A stretch of DNA of 36,947 nt. Source: Limnohabitans sp. (lineage in GTDB: Bacteria > Pseudomonadota > Gammaproteobacteria > Burkholderiales > Burkholderiaceae_C). Positions 27,656 through 36,448 of this stretch are shown here, piece after piece. Position numbers and translations under genes: made by a program. Under the pieces are notes generated by a model that ran no database searches, was not told the origin of the DNA, and saw nothing but the letters and a program-made list of their open reading frames with translations. Position 1 is the stretch's first letter. The number at the start of each line of letters is the position of its first letter. Location of the stretch: NCBI GenBank assembly GCA_018883455.1, contig VEQC01000004.1, positions 1 to 36,947 of the forward strand, in the 5' to 3' direction.

Positions 27656-27660
27656 CCTCC
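27656..27660 (-). promoter_or_regulatory. Ribosome binding site (GGAGG) setting the HNH gene start
   Basis: GGAGG lies five bases upstream of GTG 27650, the best ribosome site in this part of the window. It fixes the start although the open frame reaches 27752. Confidence 0.75.
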
Positions 27661-27763
27661 TTCTGGCCTCGGGCCGGAAACAAATCGCCATCGTGCTGTC
27701 TGTCAATCAGTGACAATATAACGGTTTTTTGTGGCTTTTTTTGCTGACGCACATCGGATTCTC

Positions 27764-28801
27764 ATGAAGGTTTTTCGCGGACTCCACCATCCCGAGCGGG
27801 CTGCGGCTTGCGCGCTGACGATCGGTAACTTCGACGGGGTTCACCGCGGCCATCAGGCCATGATCGCCTTGTTGCGCGAGGAGGCCCGCCAGCGGGGCCT
27901 GCCCAGCTGCGCCCTGACGTTTGAGCCCCACCCGCGCGATTTCTTTGCGGCGAGCACCCAACAGCCCGAGCGCGAGCCTGCGCGCATTGCCACGCTGCGC
28001 GACAAGCTGCGCGCGCTCGCGGCCTGCGGACTTGACCAATGCGTGGTGCTGCCGTTTAACGCCGCCTTGGCGGCGCAAGAGGCCAGCACCTTCGTGCAAC
28101 AAGTGTTGGTGCAGGGCCTGGGCGCCCGCTATGTGCTGGTCGGGGACGACTTTCGCTTTGGCGCGCGTCGCGGGGGCGACTACCCCATGCTCGACCAACT
28201 GGGTCAGCAGCAGGGCTTTGATGTAGCCCGCATGAACAGTTACGAAGTCCATGGGCTGCGCGTTTCCAGTTCGGCCGTGCGCGAGGCGCTCGGGCGCGGC
28301 GCGATGGACGACGTGGCAGCCCTGCTAGGCCGCCCCTATCACATCAGTGGGCACGTGGTGCACGGCCGCAAGCTCGGGCGCGCCTTGGGCGCGAGCGCGC
28401 CGGGCCAAAACGACGGGTTTCGGACCTTGAATTTGCGCTTCTCTCACTGGAAACCAGCCGCCAGCGGTATTTTTGTGGTGGAGGTGCATGGTTTGGGTCC
28501 AGAAGCCTTGCCTGGGGTGGCGAATTTGGGCATTCGACCCTCGCTTGACCCCCATGATGTCAACGGCGGTCGGGTGTTGCTCGAGACCCATGTGCTCGAT
28601 TGGCCTCAGGCGCTGGGCGCGGAGGGGGGCTACGGTAAAATCATCCGGGTGGATCTGCTGCACAAACTCCATGATGAACTGCGCTACGACGGCCTCGATG
28701 CGCTGACGGCGGGCATCGCCCGCGATTGCGAAGCCGCGCGGGCCTGGTTTGCGTCACGCCATGGCGAGACCCGGCGGCAAACCACGCGCGACCGAATTTG
28801 A
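27764..28801 (+). CDS. ribF: Bifunctional riboflavin kinase / FAD synthetase
   Basis: This 345-residue enzyme converts riboflavin to FMN and then FAD. The N-terminal adenylyltransferase domain has IGNFDGVHRGHQ and the later RVSSSAVREALGRG. The C-terminal kinase domain has PGVANLGIRPS and the segment LLETHVLDW. ATG 27764 gives the family start; the open frame begins 33 bases further upstream without a ribosome site. A candidate -10 TATAAC (27717-27722) lies upstream, with an inverted repeat TGTCA/TGACA next to it. The gene starts the conserved ribF-ileS-lspA run. Confidence 0.95.
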   Translation: MKVFRGLHHPERAAACALTIGNFDGVHRGHQAMIALLREEARQRGLPSCALTFEPHPRDFFAASTQQPEREPARIATLRDKLRALAACGLDQCVVLPFNAALAAQEASTFVQQVLVQGLGARYVLVGDDFRFGARRGGDYPMLDQLGQQQGFDVARMNSYEVHGLRVSSSAVREALGRGAMDDVAALLGRPYHISGHVVHGRKLGRALGASAPGQNDGFRTLNLRFSHWKPAASGIFVVEVHGLGPEALPGVANLGIRPSLDPHDVNGGRVLLETHVLDWPQALGAEGGYGKIIRVDLLHKLHDELRYDGLDALTAGIARDCEAARAWFASRHGETRRQTTRDRI

Positions 28802-28802
28802 A

Positions 28803-28856
28803 GCGGCGGGATCGCCGCACAGACGCCCTCTGTGCCCGCCTTGACCCTCTGGGTCA
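28803..28856 (+). promoter_or_regulatory. Three consecutive hairpins in the ribF-ileS spacer
   Basis: The 106-base spacer holds three perfect 6-bp stems in tandem: GCGGCG/CGCCGC (28803-28818), CACAGA/TCTGTG (28818-28834) and TGACCC/GGGTCA (28842-28856). None is followed by a T-run, so they are not simple terminators. An 8-base direct repeat TGAAGAAT follows at 28862 and 28894, the second just before the ileS start. They may be mRNA processing, stability or attenuation elements. Confidence 0.55.
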
Positions 28857-28907
28857 CCCCTTGAAGAATGCGCAAGCCCCCCGTGGCCGCTCCTGAAGAA
28901 TCACACC

Positions 28908-31754
28908 ATGTCTGAAAAAGCTCCCGAGACCCGTTCAACCTTGAACCTGCCCGACACGCCCTTTCCCATGCGGGGCGATTTGCCCAAGCGCGAGCCCGCC
29001 TGGGTCGAGGCCTGGAACCAAGAAGGCCTCTACAAAAAGCTGCGCGTGGCACGCCGCGGCGCACCCCTGTTTGTGTTGCACGATGGCCCGCCCTACGCCA
29101 ATGGCAAGCTGCACATTGGCCACGCCCTCAACAAGGTGCTCAAGGACATGATCGTCAAGAGCCGCCAACTCGGTGGTTTTGACGCGCAATACATTCCGGG
29201 CTGGGATTGCCACGGCTTGCCCATCGAGAACGCCATTGAAAAAACCCATGGCCGCCAACTCAGCCGCGATGACATGCAGGCCAAGAGCCGGGCTTACGCG
29301 AGCGAGCAAATCGCGCAACAACGCGAGGACTTTCAGCGCTTGGGGGTGCTTGGCGATTGGGATCGCCCCTACCGCACCATGGACCCGGCCAACGAAGCGG
29401 GGCAGATTCGCGCCTTCAAACGCGTGATCGAGCGCGGCTTTGTCTACCGAGGTCTCAAACCGGTTTACTGGTGTTTTGATTGCGGCTCCTCCCTGGCCGA
29501 ATTTGAGATTGAGTACGCGGACAAAAAAAGCGACACCTTGGATGTCGCCTTCCGTTGTGCCGAGCCCGAAAAACTGGCGGCGGCGTTTGGCTTGGCGTCA
29601 CTGAACAAGCCCGCCTACGCCGTCATCTGGACCACCACCGCGTGGACCATTCCCGCCAACCAAGCGCTCAACGCACACCCCGCCATCACCTATGCCTTGG
29701 TTGACACCGAGCGGGGCTTGATGCTGTGCGCGGCCTCGCTGGTGGAGAAATGCCTTGCGCGCTGGAACCTCACGGGCGAAGTCGTGGCCACAGCCCCGGG
29801 GGCAGCGCTTGAGCTTATCGCCTTTGACCACCCCCTGCGGGATGTCGATGCGGGATACAACCGCAGCGCGCCGATGTACTTGGCCGAGTATGTGGGCGAG
29901 GGCGATGGCACGGGCGTGGTGCACTCCGCACCGGCCTATGGTTTGGATGACTTTCAATCCTGTGTCGCCCACGGCCTGCGCTACGAGGACATTCTCAACC
30001 CCGTCCAGGGCCAAGGCGTGTACGCCGCCGATTTCCCGCTCTTTGGCGGCCAACACATTTGGAAGGCCGTTCCCGCCGTGCTCGAAGCCCTGCGCGGCGC
30101 GGACCGCTTGATGGCCACCCACCCCATCACGCACAGCTACCCGCATTGCTGGCGCCACAAGACCCCTGTGATCTATCGCGCGGCCGCGCAGTGGTTCATC
30201 CGCATGGACGAGGGCGAAGGGGTGTTCACGCGCGACAAGGCGCCCAAAACCTTGCGCCAACTCGCCCTCGATGCCATCGAACAAACCGCGTTTTACCCCG
30301 AGAACGGCAAAGCGCGTCTGCGCGACATGATTGCCAACCGGCCTGATTGGTGCATTTCGCGCCAACGCTCCTGGGGCGTGCCCGTGCCGTTTTTCCTGCA
30401 CAAGGATTCGGGTGAACTGCATCCCCGCACGATGGAAATTCTGGACCAGGCCGCTGACATCGTGGCCCAAGGCGGCATCGAGGCTTGGAGCCGCGTGACG
30501 GCCGAGGACATCTTGGGTCCGACCGACGCGCCCTACTACACCAAGAGCACCGACATTTTGGAAGTCTGGTTCGACTCCGGCTCCACGTTCTGGCACGTCT
30601 TGCGGGGCAGCCACGCCCAGGCCTATGACCGCCCGCCCTATCACGAGGCGGGCCCAGAGGCCGACCTCTACCTCGAAGGGCATGACCAACACCGAGGCTG
30701 GTTCCACAGCTCACTACTGTTGGGCTGCGCGCTCTATGACCGAGCCCCTTACCGGGGCTTGCTCACCCACGGGTTTGCCACCGATGGCCAAGGCCGCAAG
30801 ATGAGTAAATCGCTTGGCAACACCGTCGAGCCGCAGGCCGTGATTCAGAAACTGGGGGCCGAGATCGTGCGCCTGTGGGTGGCCTCGACCGATTACTCCG
30901 GTGACCTCAATATTGACGACAAGATCCTCGCCCGCGTGGTCGATGCGTATCGCCGCATCCGCAACACCTTGCGCTTCTTGCTCGCCAACATCAGCGACTT
31001 CGACCTCGCGCGCGATGGCGTGCCGCTGGCCGAACTCTTTGAAATTGACCGCTACGCCCTCTCCCGGGCCGCGAGCTTGCAAGCCGAAATCCTCGCCCAC
31101 TATGAGGTGTATGAATTCCACCCTGTGGTCTCCAAACTGCAGGTGTATTGTTCGGAGGATTTGGGGGCTTTCTATCTGGATGTGCTCAAGGACCGCCTCT
31201 ACACCACCGCGCCCGATTCGCGGGCGCGCCGCAGCGCGCAAACCGCTTTGTGGCACATCACCCAGGCTATGCTGCGCTGGATGGCCCCTTTCCTCTCTTT
31301 CACGGCCGAAGAGGCCTGGCGTTTTGTGGGCAAGAGTGAATCCATTTTTCTGGAAACCTATGCCGATCTGGGCGCAGCCGATGCATCGCTGCTCGAGAAG
31401 TGGGCCCGTATTCAAGCCATCCGAGCGGTGGCCAACAAGGAAATCGAGACGGTGCGGGCCCAAGGCCAACTGGGCTCGTCCTTGCAGGCCAACCTGCGCG
31501 TGCAATTGCCCGCAGCCGACTTGGCGCTGCTGCAGAGTTTGGGCGACGATCTGAAATTCGTCTTCATCACCTCCGCAGTGGCGTTGGGCGAAGCGCCTGA
31601 ACTGGCGGTGACGGTGAGCGTCAGCACCGCCCCGAAGTGCGAGCGCTGCTGGCATTACCGCGACGACGTGGGCGCCGACACCGCGCACCCCGGCCTGTGC
31701 GGACGCTGCGTGAGCAACTTGCACGGCGCGGGGGAAACCCGCCAAGTGGCCTGA
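28908..31754 (+). CDS. ileS: Isoleucine--tRNA ligase
   Basis: This 948-residue class Ia synthetase charges tRNA-Ile. The HIGH motif is at 69-72 and KMSKS at 631-635; the editing domain with [14 protein letters not shown] lies between. The C-terminus has a zinc-binding region [10 protein letters not shown]...[10 protein letters not shown], usual for bacterial-type IleRS. Length matches the E. coli enzyme. ATG 28908 has only a weak GAAGAA ribosome site. lspA follows after 15 bases. Confidence 0.97.
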   Translation: MSEKAPETRSTLNLPDTPFPMRGDLPKREPAWVEAWNQEGLYKKLRVARRGAPLFVLHDGPPYANGKLHIGHALNKVLKDMIVKSRQLGGFDAQYIPGWDCHGLPIENAIEKTHGRQLSRDDMQAKSRAYASEQIAQQREDFQRLGVLGDWDRPYRTMDPANEAGQIRAFKRVIERGFVYRGLKPVYWCFDCGSSLAEFEIEYADKKSDTLDVAFRCAEPEKLAAAFGLASLNKPAYAVIWTTTAWTIPANQALNAHPAITYALVDTERGLMLCAASLVEKCLARWNLTGEVVATAPGAALELIAFDHPLRDVDAGYNRSAPMYLAEYVGEGDGTGVVHSAPAYGLDDFQSCVAHGLRYEDILNPVQGQGVYAADFPLFGGQHIWKAVPAVLEALRGADRLMATHPITHSYPHCWRHKTPVIYRAAAQWFIRMDEGEGVFTRDKAPKTLRQLALDAIEQTAFYPENGKARLRDMIANRPDWCISRQRSWGVPVPFFLHKDSGELHPRTMEILDQAADIVAQGGIEAWSRVTAEDILGPTDAPYYTKSTDILEVWFDSGSTFWHVLRGSHAQAYDRPPYHEAGPEADLYLEGHDQHRGWFHSSLLLGCALYDRAPYRGLLTHGFATDGQGRKMSKSLGNTVEPQAVIQKLGAEIVRLWVASTDYSGDLNIDDKILARVVDAYRRIRNTLRFLLANISDFDLARDGVPLAELFEIDRYALSRAASLQAEILAHYEVYEFHPVVSKLQVYCSEDLGAFYLDVLKDRLYTTAPDSRARRSAQTALWHITQAMLRWMAPFLSFTAEEAWRFVGKSESIFLETYADLGAADASLLEKWARIQAIRAVANKEIETVRAQGQLGSSLQANLRVQLPAADLALLQSLGDDLKFVFITSAVALGEAPELAVTVSVSTAPKCERCWHYRDDVGADTAHPGLCGRCVSNLHGAGETRQVA

Positions 31755-31769
31755 CCCGAGCGCCCGGCC

Positions 31770-32258
31770 ATGCGACGCGCGCCCCTGCCCTGGACCGCTT
31801 GGTTGCTCATTGCGCTGGTCGTCTTTCTGGCCGACCAGTTCACCAAGCTCTTGATCATGGGGGCCTTCACCCTGGGTGAAGCGCGCGAAGTCACCGCCTT
31901 CTTCAACCTGGTGCGGGTGCACAACGCAGGCGCGGCTTTCTCCATGCTGGCCGACGCCGGTGGCTGGCAGCGTTGGTTCTTCACCGCGCTCGGGTTGGGG
32001 GCCGCAGGGTTCATGACCTGGATGCTGCGCGCCCACGCGGGCGAGCGCCTGTTTTGCAGCGCCTTGAGCCTCATTTTGGGGGGAGCGCTCGGCAATGTGG
32101 TGGATCGCCTGCTCTACGGGCATGTGGTCGACTTTTTGGACTTCCATGCCCTGGGCTGGCATTTTCCAGCGTTTAACCTGGCGGACAGCGGCATCACCGT
32201 GGGGGCGGGGCTGCTCATTTTGGACGAGCTGTTGCGGGTGCGCCGCACGCGCGCTTGA
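31770..32258 (+). CDS. lspA: Signal peptidase II (prolipoprotein signal peptidase)
   Basis: This 162-residue inner-membrane aspartyl protease cuts the signal peptide of lipoproteins after lipidation. It has four hydrophobic helices. Catalytic Asp112 is in GNVVDRL and Asp139 in FNLADSGI, matching the two conserved boxes; [13 protein letters not shown] is the family's N-terminal signature. It is the last gene of the ribF-ileS-lspA run. Confidence 0.96.
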   Translation: MRRAPLPWTAWLLIALVVFLADQFTKLLIMGAFTLGEAREVTAFFNLVRVHNAGAAFSMLADAGGWQRWFFTALGLGAAGFMTWMLRAHAGERLFCSALSLILGGALGNVVDRLLYGHVVDFLDFHALGWHFPAFNLADSGITVGAGLLILDELLRVRRTRA

Positions 32259-32385
32259 ACGCCCACGCCCCAGGAGGGGCCTGCCGCCAACCCACACGCT
32301 CAGCCGCACGGGCTTTGGGGGCGATTTGGCGCGATTGAGGCCATTCGCATACACTTAACCCCCCTTGTCCCGAACGGAGACTTTC

Positions 32386-33534
32386 ATGCCCGGACTATTG
32401 CCCCACATTGACCCCGATGGACTGTTGGAGTTTTCGGTGGTTTACACCGATCGCGCCCTCAACCACATGTCCAAGCGCTTTCAGGGCGTGATGACCGATA
32501 TCGGCCGCATGCTCAAGCAGGTCTACGGCGCGCACAGCGTGGCCCTGGTGCCCGGTAGCGGCACTTTTGGCATGGAGTCCGTGGCGCGCCAATTTGCGAG
32601 CGGCCAACACGCGCTCGTGCTCCGCAACGGCTGGTTTAGCTACCGCTGGACGCAAATTTTTGAGATGGGGGGCATTGTCAAAAGCCACACCGTGCTCAAG
32701 GCCCGTCGCCTGCAAGAGCAATCCGAATCGGCCTGGGTGCCTTGCCCGATCGAAGAAGTCCAGGCCACCATCGCGCGTGAAAAACCCGCCGTGGTGTTCG
32801 CCCCGCACGTGGAAACCGCCGCTGGCATGATGCTGCCCGACGAATACTTGAAGGCTGTGGCCGATGCCGTGCACGCCGTCGGGGGCCTTTTTGTGCTCGA
32901 CTGCATCGCCTCTGGGGCCATGTGGGTTGACATGGCCGCCACCGGCGTGGATGTGCTCATCTCCGCCCCGCAAAAAGGCTGGAGCAGCTCGCCCTGCTGC
33001 GCCATGGTCATGATGAGCGAGCGCGCGCGCCGTGCGATTGACGGCACCACCAGCACCACCTTTGCCATGGATTTGAAGAAGTGGCTGCAGGTGATGGAGA
33101 CCTACGAGGGCGGCGCCCACATGTACCACACCACCTTGCCCACCGACGCGCTGTTGCGCTTGCAGCAAGCCATGCTCGAAACCGAGGCCTATGGCTTTGC
33201 CAAGGTGCGCGAGGAGCAAATGGCCCTGGGTCGCGACGTGCGCGCCCTGTTGCGCGAGTATGGGTTCAAGAGCGTAGCAGCCGAAGGCTATGAAGCCCCG
33301 GGCGTGGTCGTGAGCTATACGCGCGACCCCGAAATGCAAAACAGCAAGAAGTTTTTGGCGGTGGGCCTCCAGACGGCAGCGGGCGTGCCCCTGCAATGTG
33401 ACGAGCCCGCTGACTTCTGCACCTTCCGTATCGGCCTCTTTGGCCTGGAGAAGTGGCACCAGGTGTCACGCACCTTGGGCCATCTGCGCAACGCTTTGGA
33501 AGCCGTGGCCCCCAAAGCCAAGCTCGCCGCCTGA
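32386..33534 (+). CDS. Class V aminotransferase (alanine/serine-glyoxylate type)
   Basis: This 382-residue PLP enzyme is of the class V fold. The VPGSGTFGMESVARQ segment binds the phosphate and Lys197 in SAPQKGWSSSP is the PLP lysine. FVLDCIASGAMWVDM carries the conserved Asp region. It probably transfers amino groups among alanine, serine and glyoxylate, but the true donor is unknown. ATG 32386 is preceded by GGAG (32376-32379); a frame to 32365 is less likely. The stop shares a TGATCA palindrome with the stop of the convergent quinone oxidoreductase. Confidence 0.88.
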   Translation: MPGLLPHIDPDGLLEFSVVYTDRALNHMSKRFQGVMTDIGRMLKQVYGAHSVALVPGSGTFGMESVARQFASGQHALVLRNGWFSYRWTQIFEMGGIVKSHTVLKARRLQEQSESAWVPCPIEEVQATIAREKPAVVFAPHVETAAGMMLPDEYLKAVADAVHAVGGLFVLDCIASGAMWVDMAATGVDVLISAPQKGWSSSPCCAMVMMSERARRAIDGTTSTTFAMDLKKWLQVMETYEGGAHMYHTTLPTDALLRLQQAMLETEAYGFAKVREEQMALGRDVRALLREYGFKSVAAEGYEAPGVVVSYTRDPEMQNSKKFLAVGLQTAAGVPLQCDEPADFCTFRIGLFGLEKWHQVSRTLGHLRNALEAVAPKAKLAA

Positions 33535-34518
33535 TCAGAGGGTGAGGATGGTGCAGCCCGTGGTCTTGCGGGCCTCAAGGGCGCGGTGCGCCTCTTGCAC
33601 TTGGGCGAGCGGGAAGGTCTGCTCGATGTGGATTTTCACCTGACCACTGGTGACGACGTTGAACAAATCGTCGGCCATGGCTTGGGTGCGCTCGCGCGTG
33701 GTGATGTGGCTAAAGAGCGTTTGGCGGGTGACATAAATCGAACCTTTGTTGCCCAAGATGCCGGGTGCAAAGGGTGCCACCGCACCTGAGGCATTGCCAA
33801 AGCTGGCCATGAGGCCAAAGGGGCGCAAGCAGTCCAGGGATTTGTCCCAGGTGTCCTTGCCCACCGAGTCGTACACCACTTTCACGCCTTGTCCGCCAGT
33901 GATGTCTTTCACGCGGGCCGCAAAGTCTTCCTTGGCGTAGTTGATGCACACCTCGGCACCATTGGCCACGGCCAGTTGGCACTTGGCATCGCTGCCGGCC
34001 GTGCCAATGAGGCGCAGGCCCAGCGCACGCGCCCACTGGCAGGCAATGAGGCCCACCCCGCCTGCGGCGGCGTGAAACAGCACGAAATCACCCTTCTCCA
34101 AACCCTCGACGGGCAACACGCGCTTGAGCAGGTATTGCGCCGTCAAGCCTTTGAGCATCATGGCCGCGCCCGTCTCAAACGAGATGGCGTCGGGCAGTTT
34201 GCACACGCACTTGGCGGGCATGACGCGGGCTTCGCAGTAGCTGCCCGGGGGCTGGCTGGCGTAGGCCACGCGGTCACCCACGGCGAGGTGCGTCACCCCG
34301 CTGCCCACGGCTTCAACCACCCCTGAGGCCTCCATGCCCAATTGCAGGGGCAAGGGGAGCGTGTAGAGGCTGCTGCGCTGGTAGACGTCAATGAAATTCA
34401 GTCCGACCGCTTGGTGGCGCACGCGAATCTCGCCGGCGCCGGGCTCACCCACGACCACATCGGTCAGCTCGAGAACTTCGGGTCCGCCATTTTTCTGGAT
34501 GACGATGGCTTTGGTCAT
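33535..34518 (-). CDS. Zinc-independent NADPH:quinone oxidoreductase (MDR family)
   Basis: This 327-residue member of the medium-chain dehydrogenase family reduces quinones or enones with NADPH. It begins with a GroES-like domain (VGLNFIDVYQRSSLY) and has the nucleotide-binding HAAAGGVGLIACQWA. The structural zinc-ligand cysteine cluster of alcohol dehydrogenases is missing, as in QorA. ATG 34518 has AAGGAG upstream. The SDR gene follows upstream on the same strand with a 109-base gap. Confidence 0.9.
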   Translation of the reverse strand: MTKAIVIQKNGGPEVLELTDVVVGEPGAGEIRVRHQAVGLNFIDVYQRSSLYTLPLPLQLGMEASGVVEAVGSGVTHLAVGDRVAYASQPPGSYCEARVMPAKCVCKLPDAISFETGAAMMLKGLTAQYLLKRVLPVEGLEKGDFVLFHAAAGGVGLIACQWARALGLRLIGTAGSDAKCQLAVANGAEVCINYAKEDFAARVKDITGGQGVKVVYDSVGKDTWDKSLDCLRPFGLMASFGNASGAVAPFAPGILGNKGSIYVTRQTLFSHITTRERTQAMADDLFNVVTSGQVKIHIEQTFPLAQVQEAHRALEARKTTGCTILTL

Positions 34519-34583
34519 GGTGTGCTCCTTAGGGCAAAAGGGGTGAATTCAATCTGACGCGCATCCTGCCACGAAGCCAGGCG

Positions 34584-34612
34584 GTGGGTTGTCGCGCGGG
34601 CGAAAAACCCAC
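34584..34612. repeat. 7-bp inverted repeat in the oxidoreductase spacer
   Basis: GTGGGTT (34584-34590) and AACCCAC (34606-34612) can pair around a 15-base loop in the spacer between the SDR and quinone oxidoreductase genes. No T-run follows, so a terminator role is doubtful. The rest of the spacer shows only the AAGGAG ribosome site. Confidence 0.4.
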
Positions 34613-34627
34613 TGCCCTGCCCCGCTT

Positions 34628-35428
34628 TCAGAAAGTGCCGGGATAGGCGCCGCCGTCGGCCAAGATGTTCTGGCCTGTGATGTAAGCCGCGTGCACGCTG
34701 CAGAGGAAGGCACAGATGCGCCCAAACTCCTCGGCCGTCCCGTAGCGACCAGCCGGAATCTGCTTTTGCTGCAAGGCGCGCATGTCGTCCACGCTTTTGC
34801 CCGCCTTGGCCGCCATGGCCGGTAGGGTGGCGCGGATGCGGTCGGTGTCGATTTTGCCTGGCAGCAGGTTGTTGAGCGTCACGCCACGGGTGGCAATTTC
34901 GCTGCGGGCCAGACCCGCCACGAAGCCTGTGAGGCCGCTGCGCGCGCCGTTGGACAGACCCAGCACATCAATGGGGGCTTTGACCGCGCTCGAGGTGATA
35001 TTGATGATGCGACCAAAGCCGCGCTCGGCCATGCCATCGATGGTGGTCTTGATGAGTTCGATGGGCGTGAGCATATTGCCCTCCACCGCCTGCAACCATT
35101 GTTCGCGGCCCCATTGGCGAAAATCGCCGGGTGGCGGCCCTCCGGCATTGGTGACCACGATGTCAAAGCCTTGGCCAGGCCCGCCGGCCGCGCCCCAGAC
35201 CGCCGCACGGCCCGCTTCGGTGGTGATGTCGGCAGCCACGCCAATGAGGGTCACGCCAGTGCCCGCTTCCGCCTGCAAGGCCTGCACGCTTTGGGCAAGC
35301 ACGTCGGGGCGGCGCGCCACCATGACCACGTTCACGCCCTCAAGTGCCAGCGCACGAGCGCAACCCCAGCCCAGTCCGCGGCTGGCACCACCCACCAGCG
35401 CCCATTTGCCTTGAATGCCCAAATCCAT
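34628..35428 (-). CDS. SDR-family oxidoreductase lacking the YxxxK pair
   Basis: This 266-residue classical-length SDR has the cofactor loop GGASRGLG (13-20), NAG in VVTNAGG and the active-site Ser region NITSSAV (143-149). Counting from Ser147, the Tyr and Lys of YxxxK are replaced by Ser159 and Arg163 in LSNGARSGL. The C-terminus AYITGQNILADGG is typical. Related proteins often keep this changed site. It probably binds NAD(P)H, but a normal hydride-transfer reaction is doubtful. ATG 35428 has AGGAGA upstream. Confidence 0.87.
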   Translation of the reverse strand: MDLGIQGKWALVGGASRGLGWGCARALALEGVNVVMVARRPDVLAQSVQALQAEAGTGVTLIGVAADITTEAGRAAVWGAAGGPGQGFDIVVTNAGGPPPGDFRQWGREQWLQAVEGNMLTPIELIKTTIDGMAERGFGRIINITSSAVKAPIDVLGLSNGARSGLTGFVAGLARSEIATRGVTLNNLLPGKIDTDRIRATLPAMAAKAGKSVDDMRALQQKQIPAGRYGTAEEFGRICAFLCSVHAAYITGQNILADGGAYPGTF

Positions 35429-35466
35429 GTGTCTTCTCCTGTTGTGAGGTTAAAAAGGGGTCACGC

Positions 35467-36381
35467 TTAGCGCGACGGGGCTCTGGAGACCATGAACACC
35501 CCGCCGAGCACGAGCGCGGTGCCCGCGATGATCGACAGATTAAACGGTTCGTCCAACAACAGCACGCCCAAGGCCACCGTGGCGAGGGGGCCGACCATGC
35601 CACTTTGGGCGGTCAGGGCCGAGCCGATGCGCTCAATGGCGTTCATCACCAGCCAAACCGGAAGCACTGTGCAAGCCAAGGCGTTGACCAAGGCGAGCAC
35701 CAGCACCTCTTTGGGCACGGCGTGCAAATCCAGGGGGCGCAAAAGCACGAACTGCGCAATGCAACAAGCACAGGCCACGCTCGTGGCCCAGCCCACCAAG
35801 CGCAGACTGCCAATGCGTTGAACCAACTCGCCACTGTAGACCAAATACACCGCGTAGGTCATGGCGCTGCCCAACACCAGCGCCACACCCAGGGCCACTT
35901 GATCGCCCGAGGTTTGCCACTCCGAGGCAAACACCAGCACCACGCCCGCATAGCTCACGGCCATGGCCACCATGCGCCGCAACGTGATGCGCCGGCCGTA
36001 AAGCCACCAGCCCAGCAGAAGCACCAGGGTGGGGTTGAGGTAGAGGATAAGCCGCTCCAGACTGGCCGTGATGTATTGCAAGCCCAGAAAGTCTAAGAAA
36101 CTCGAGAGGTAGTAACCCACAAAGCCCAGTCCCAGAATGCCCAGGCCGTCGCGGCGGCTCAGGAATTGCCCTTGCGCCCGGGCGCGCCGCTCAGCCCAAA
36201 AGCCCATCAGCAGGAAAAAAGGCAGCGCAAAGAGCATGCGCAACATGATGATGGTGACCGCATCCACGCCATAACGGTAAGAGAGCTTGACGATGATGGC
36301 TTTGCCGCTGAAGGTGATCGCCCCGGCCATGGCGAAGGCCAAGCCGATGGTTTGCGAGCGGGAAGAATGGGCAGCCGTCAT
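35467..36381 (-). CDS. DMT-superfamily transporter with two EamA domains
   Basis: This 304-residue inner-membrane protein has about ten hydrophobic helices in two repeats. The start FAMAGAITFSGKAIIVKL and the end LLLDEPFNLSIIAGTALVLGG are typical of EamA domains. Members export or import small metabolites; no substrate can be named. ATG 36381 starts it, divergent from the antiporter gene with 67 bases between. It is 38 bases before the SDR gene start on the same strand. Confidence 0.9.
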   Translation of the reverse strand: MTAAHSSRSQTIGLAFAMAGAITFSGKAIIVKLSYRYGVDAVTIIMLRMLFALPFFLLMGFWAERRARAQGQFLSRRDGLGILGLGFVGYYLSSFLDFLGLQYITASLERLILYLNPTLVLLLGWWLYGRRITLRRMVAMAVSYAGVVLVFASEWQTSGDQVALGVALVLGSAMTYAVYLVYSGELVQRIGSLRLVGWATSVACACCIAQFVLLRPLDLHAVPKEVLVLALVNALACTVLPVWLVMNAIERIGSALTAQSGMVGPLATVALGVLLLDEPFNLSIIAGTALVLGGVFMVSRAPSR

Positions 36382-36394
36382 GACCCGTTAAGTG

Positions 36395-36410
36395 TAGGGG
36401 CTGTCCCCTA
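36395..36410. repeat. Small inverted repeat between divergent genes
   Basis: TAGGGG (36395-36400) and CCCCTA (36405-36410) form a perfect stem with a CTGT loop. It lies between the two divergent starts and could be an operator or a chance palindrome. Confidence 0.35.
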
Positions 36411-36448
36411 GACCGGTTGTCGCCTGCGTGCCCGGCTACCATTGGGGC

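Noticed and set aside
27701-27742. Inverted repeat TGTCA/TGACA followed by T-runs as a terminator
   Set aside because: The stem is only five pairs and lies upstream of ribF, between divergent genes, with nine bases before the first T-run; more likely promoter DNA.
30714-32354. 546-codon minus-strand frame across ileS and lspA
   Set aside because: Antisense shadow of two conserved genes with catalytic motifs intact.
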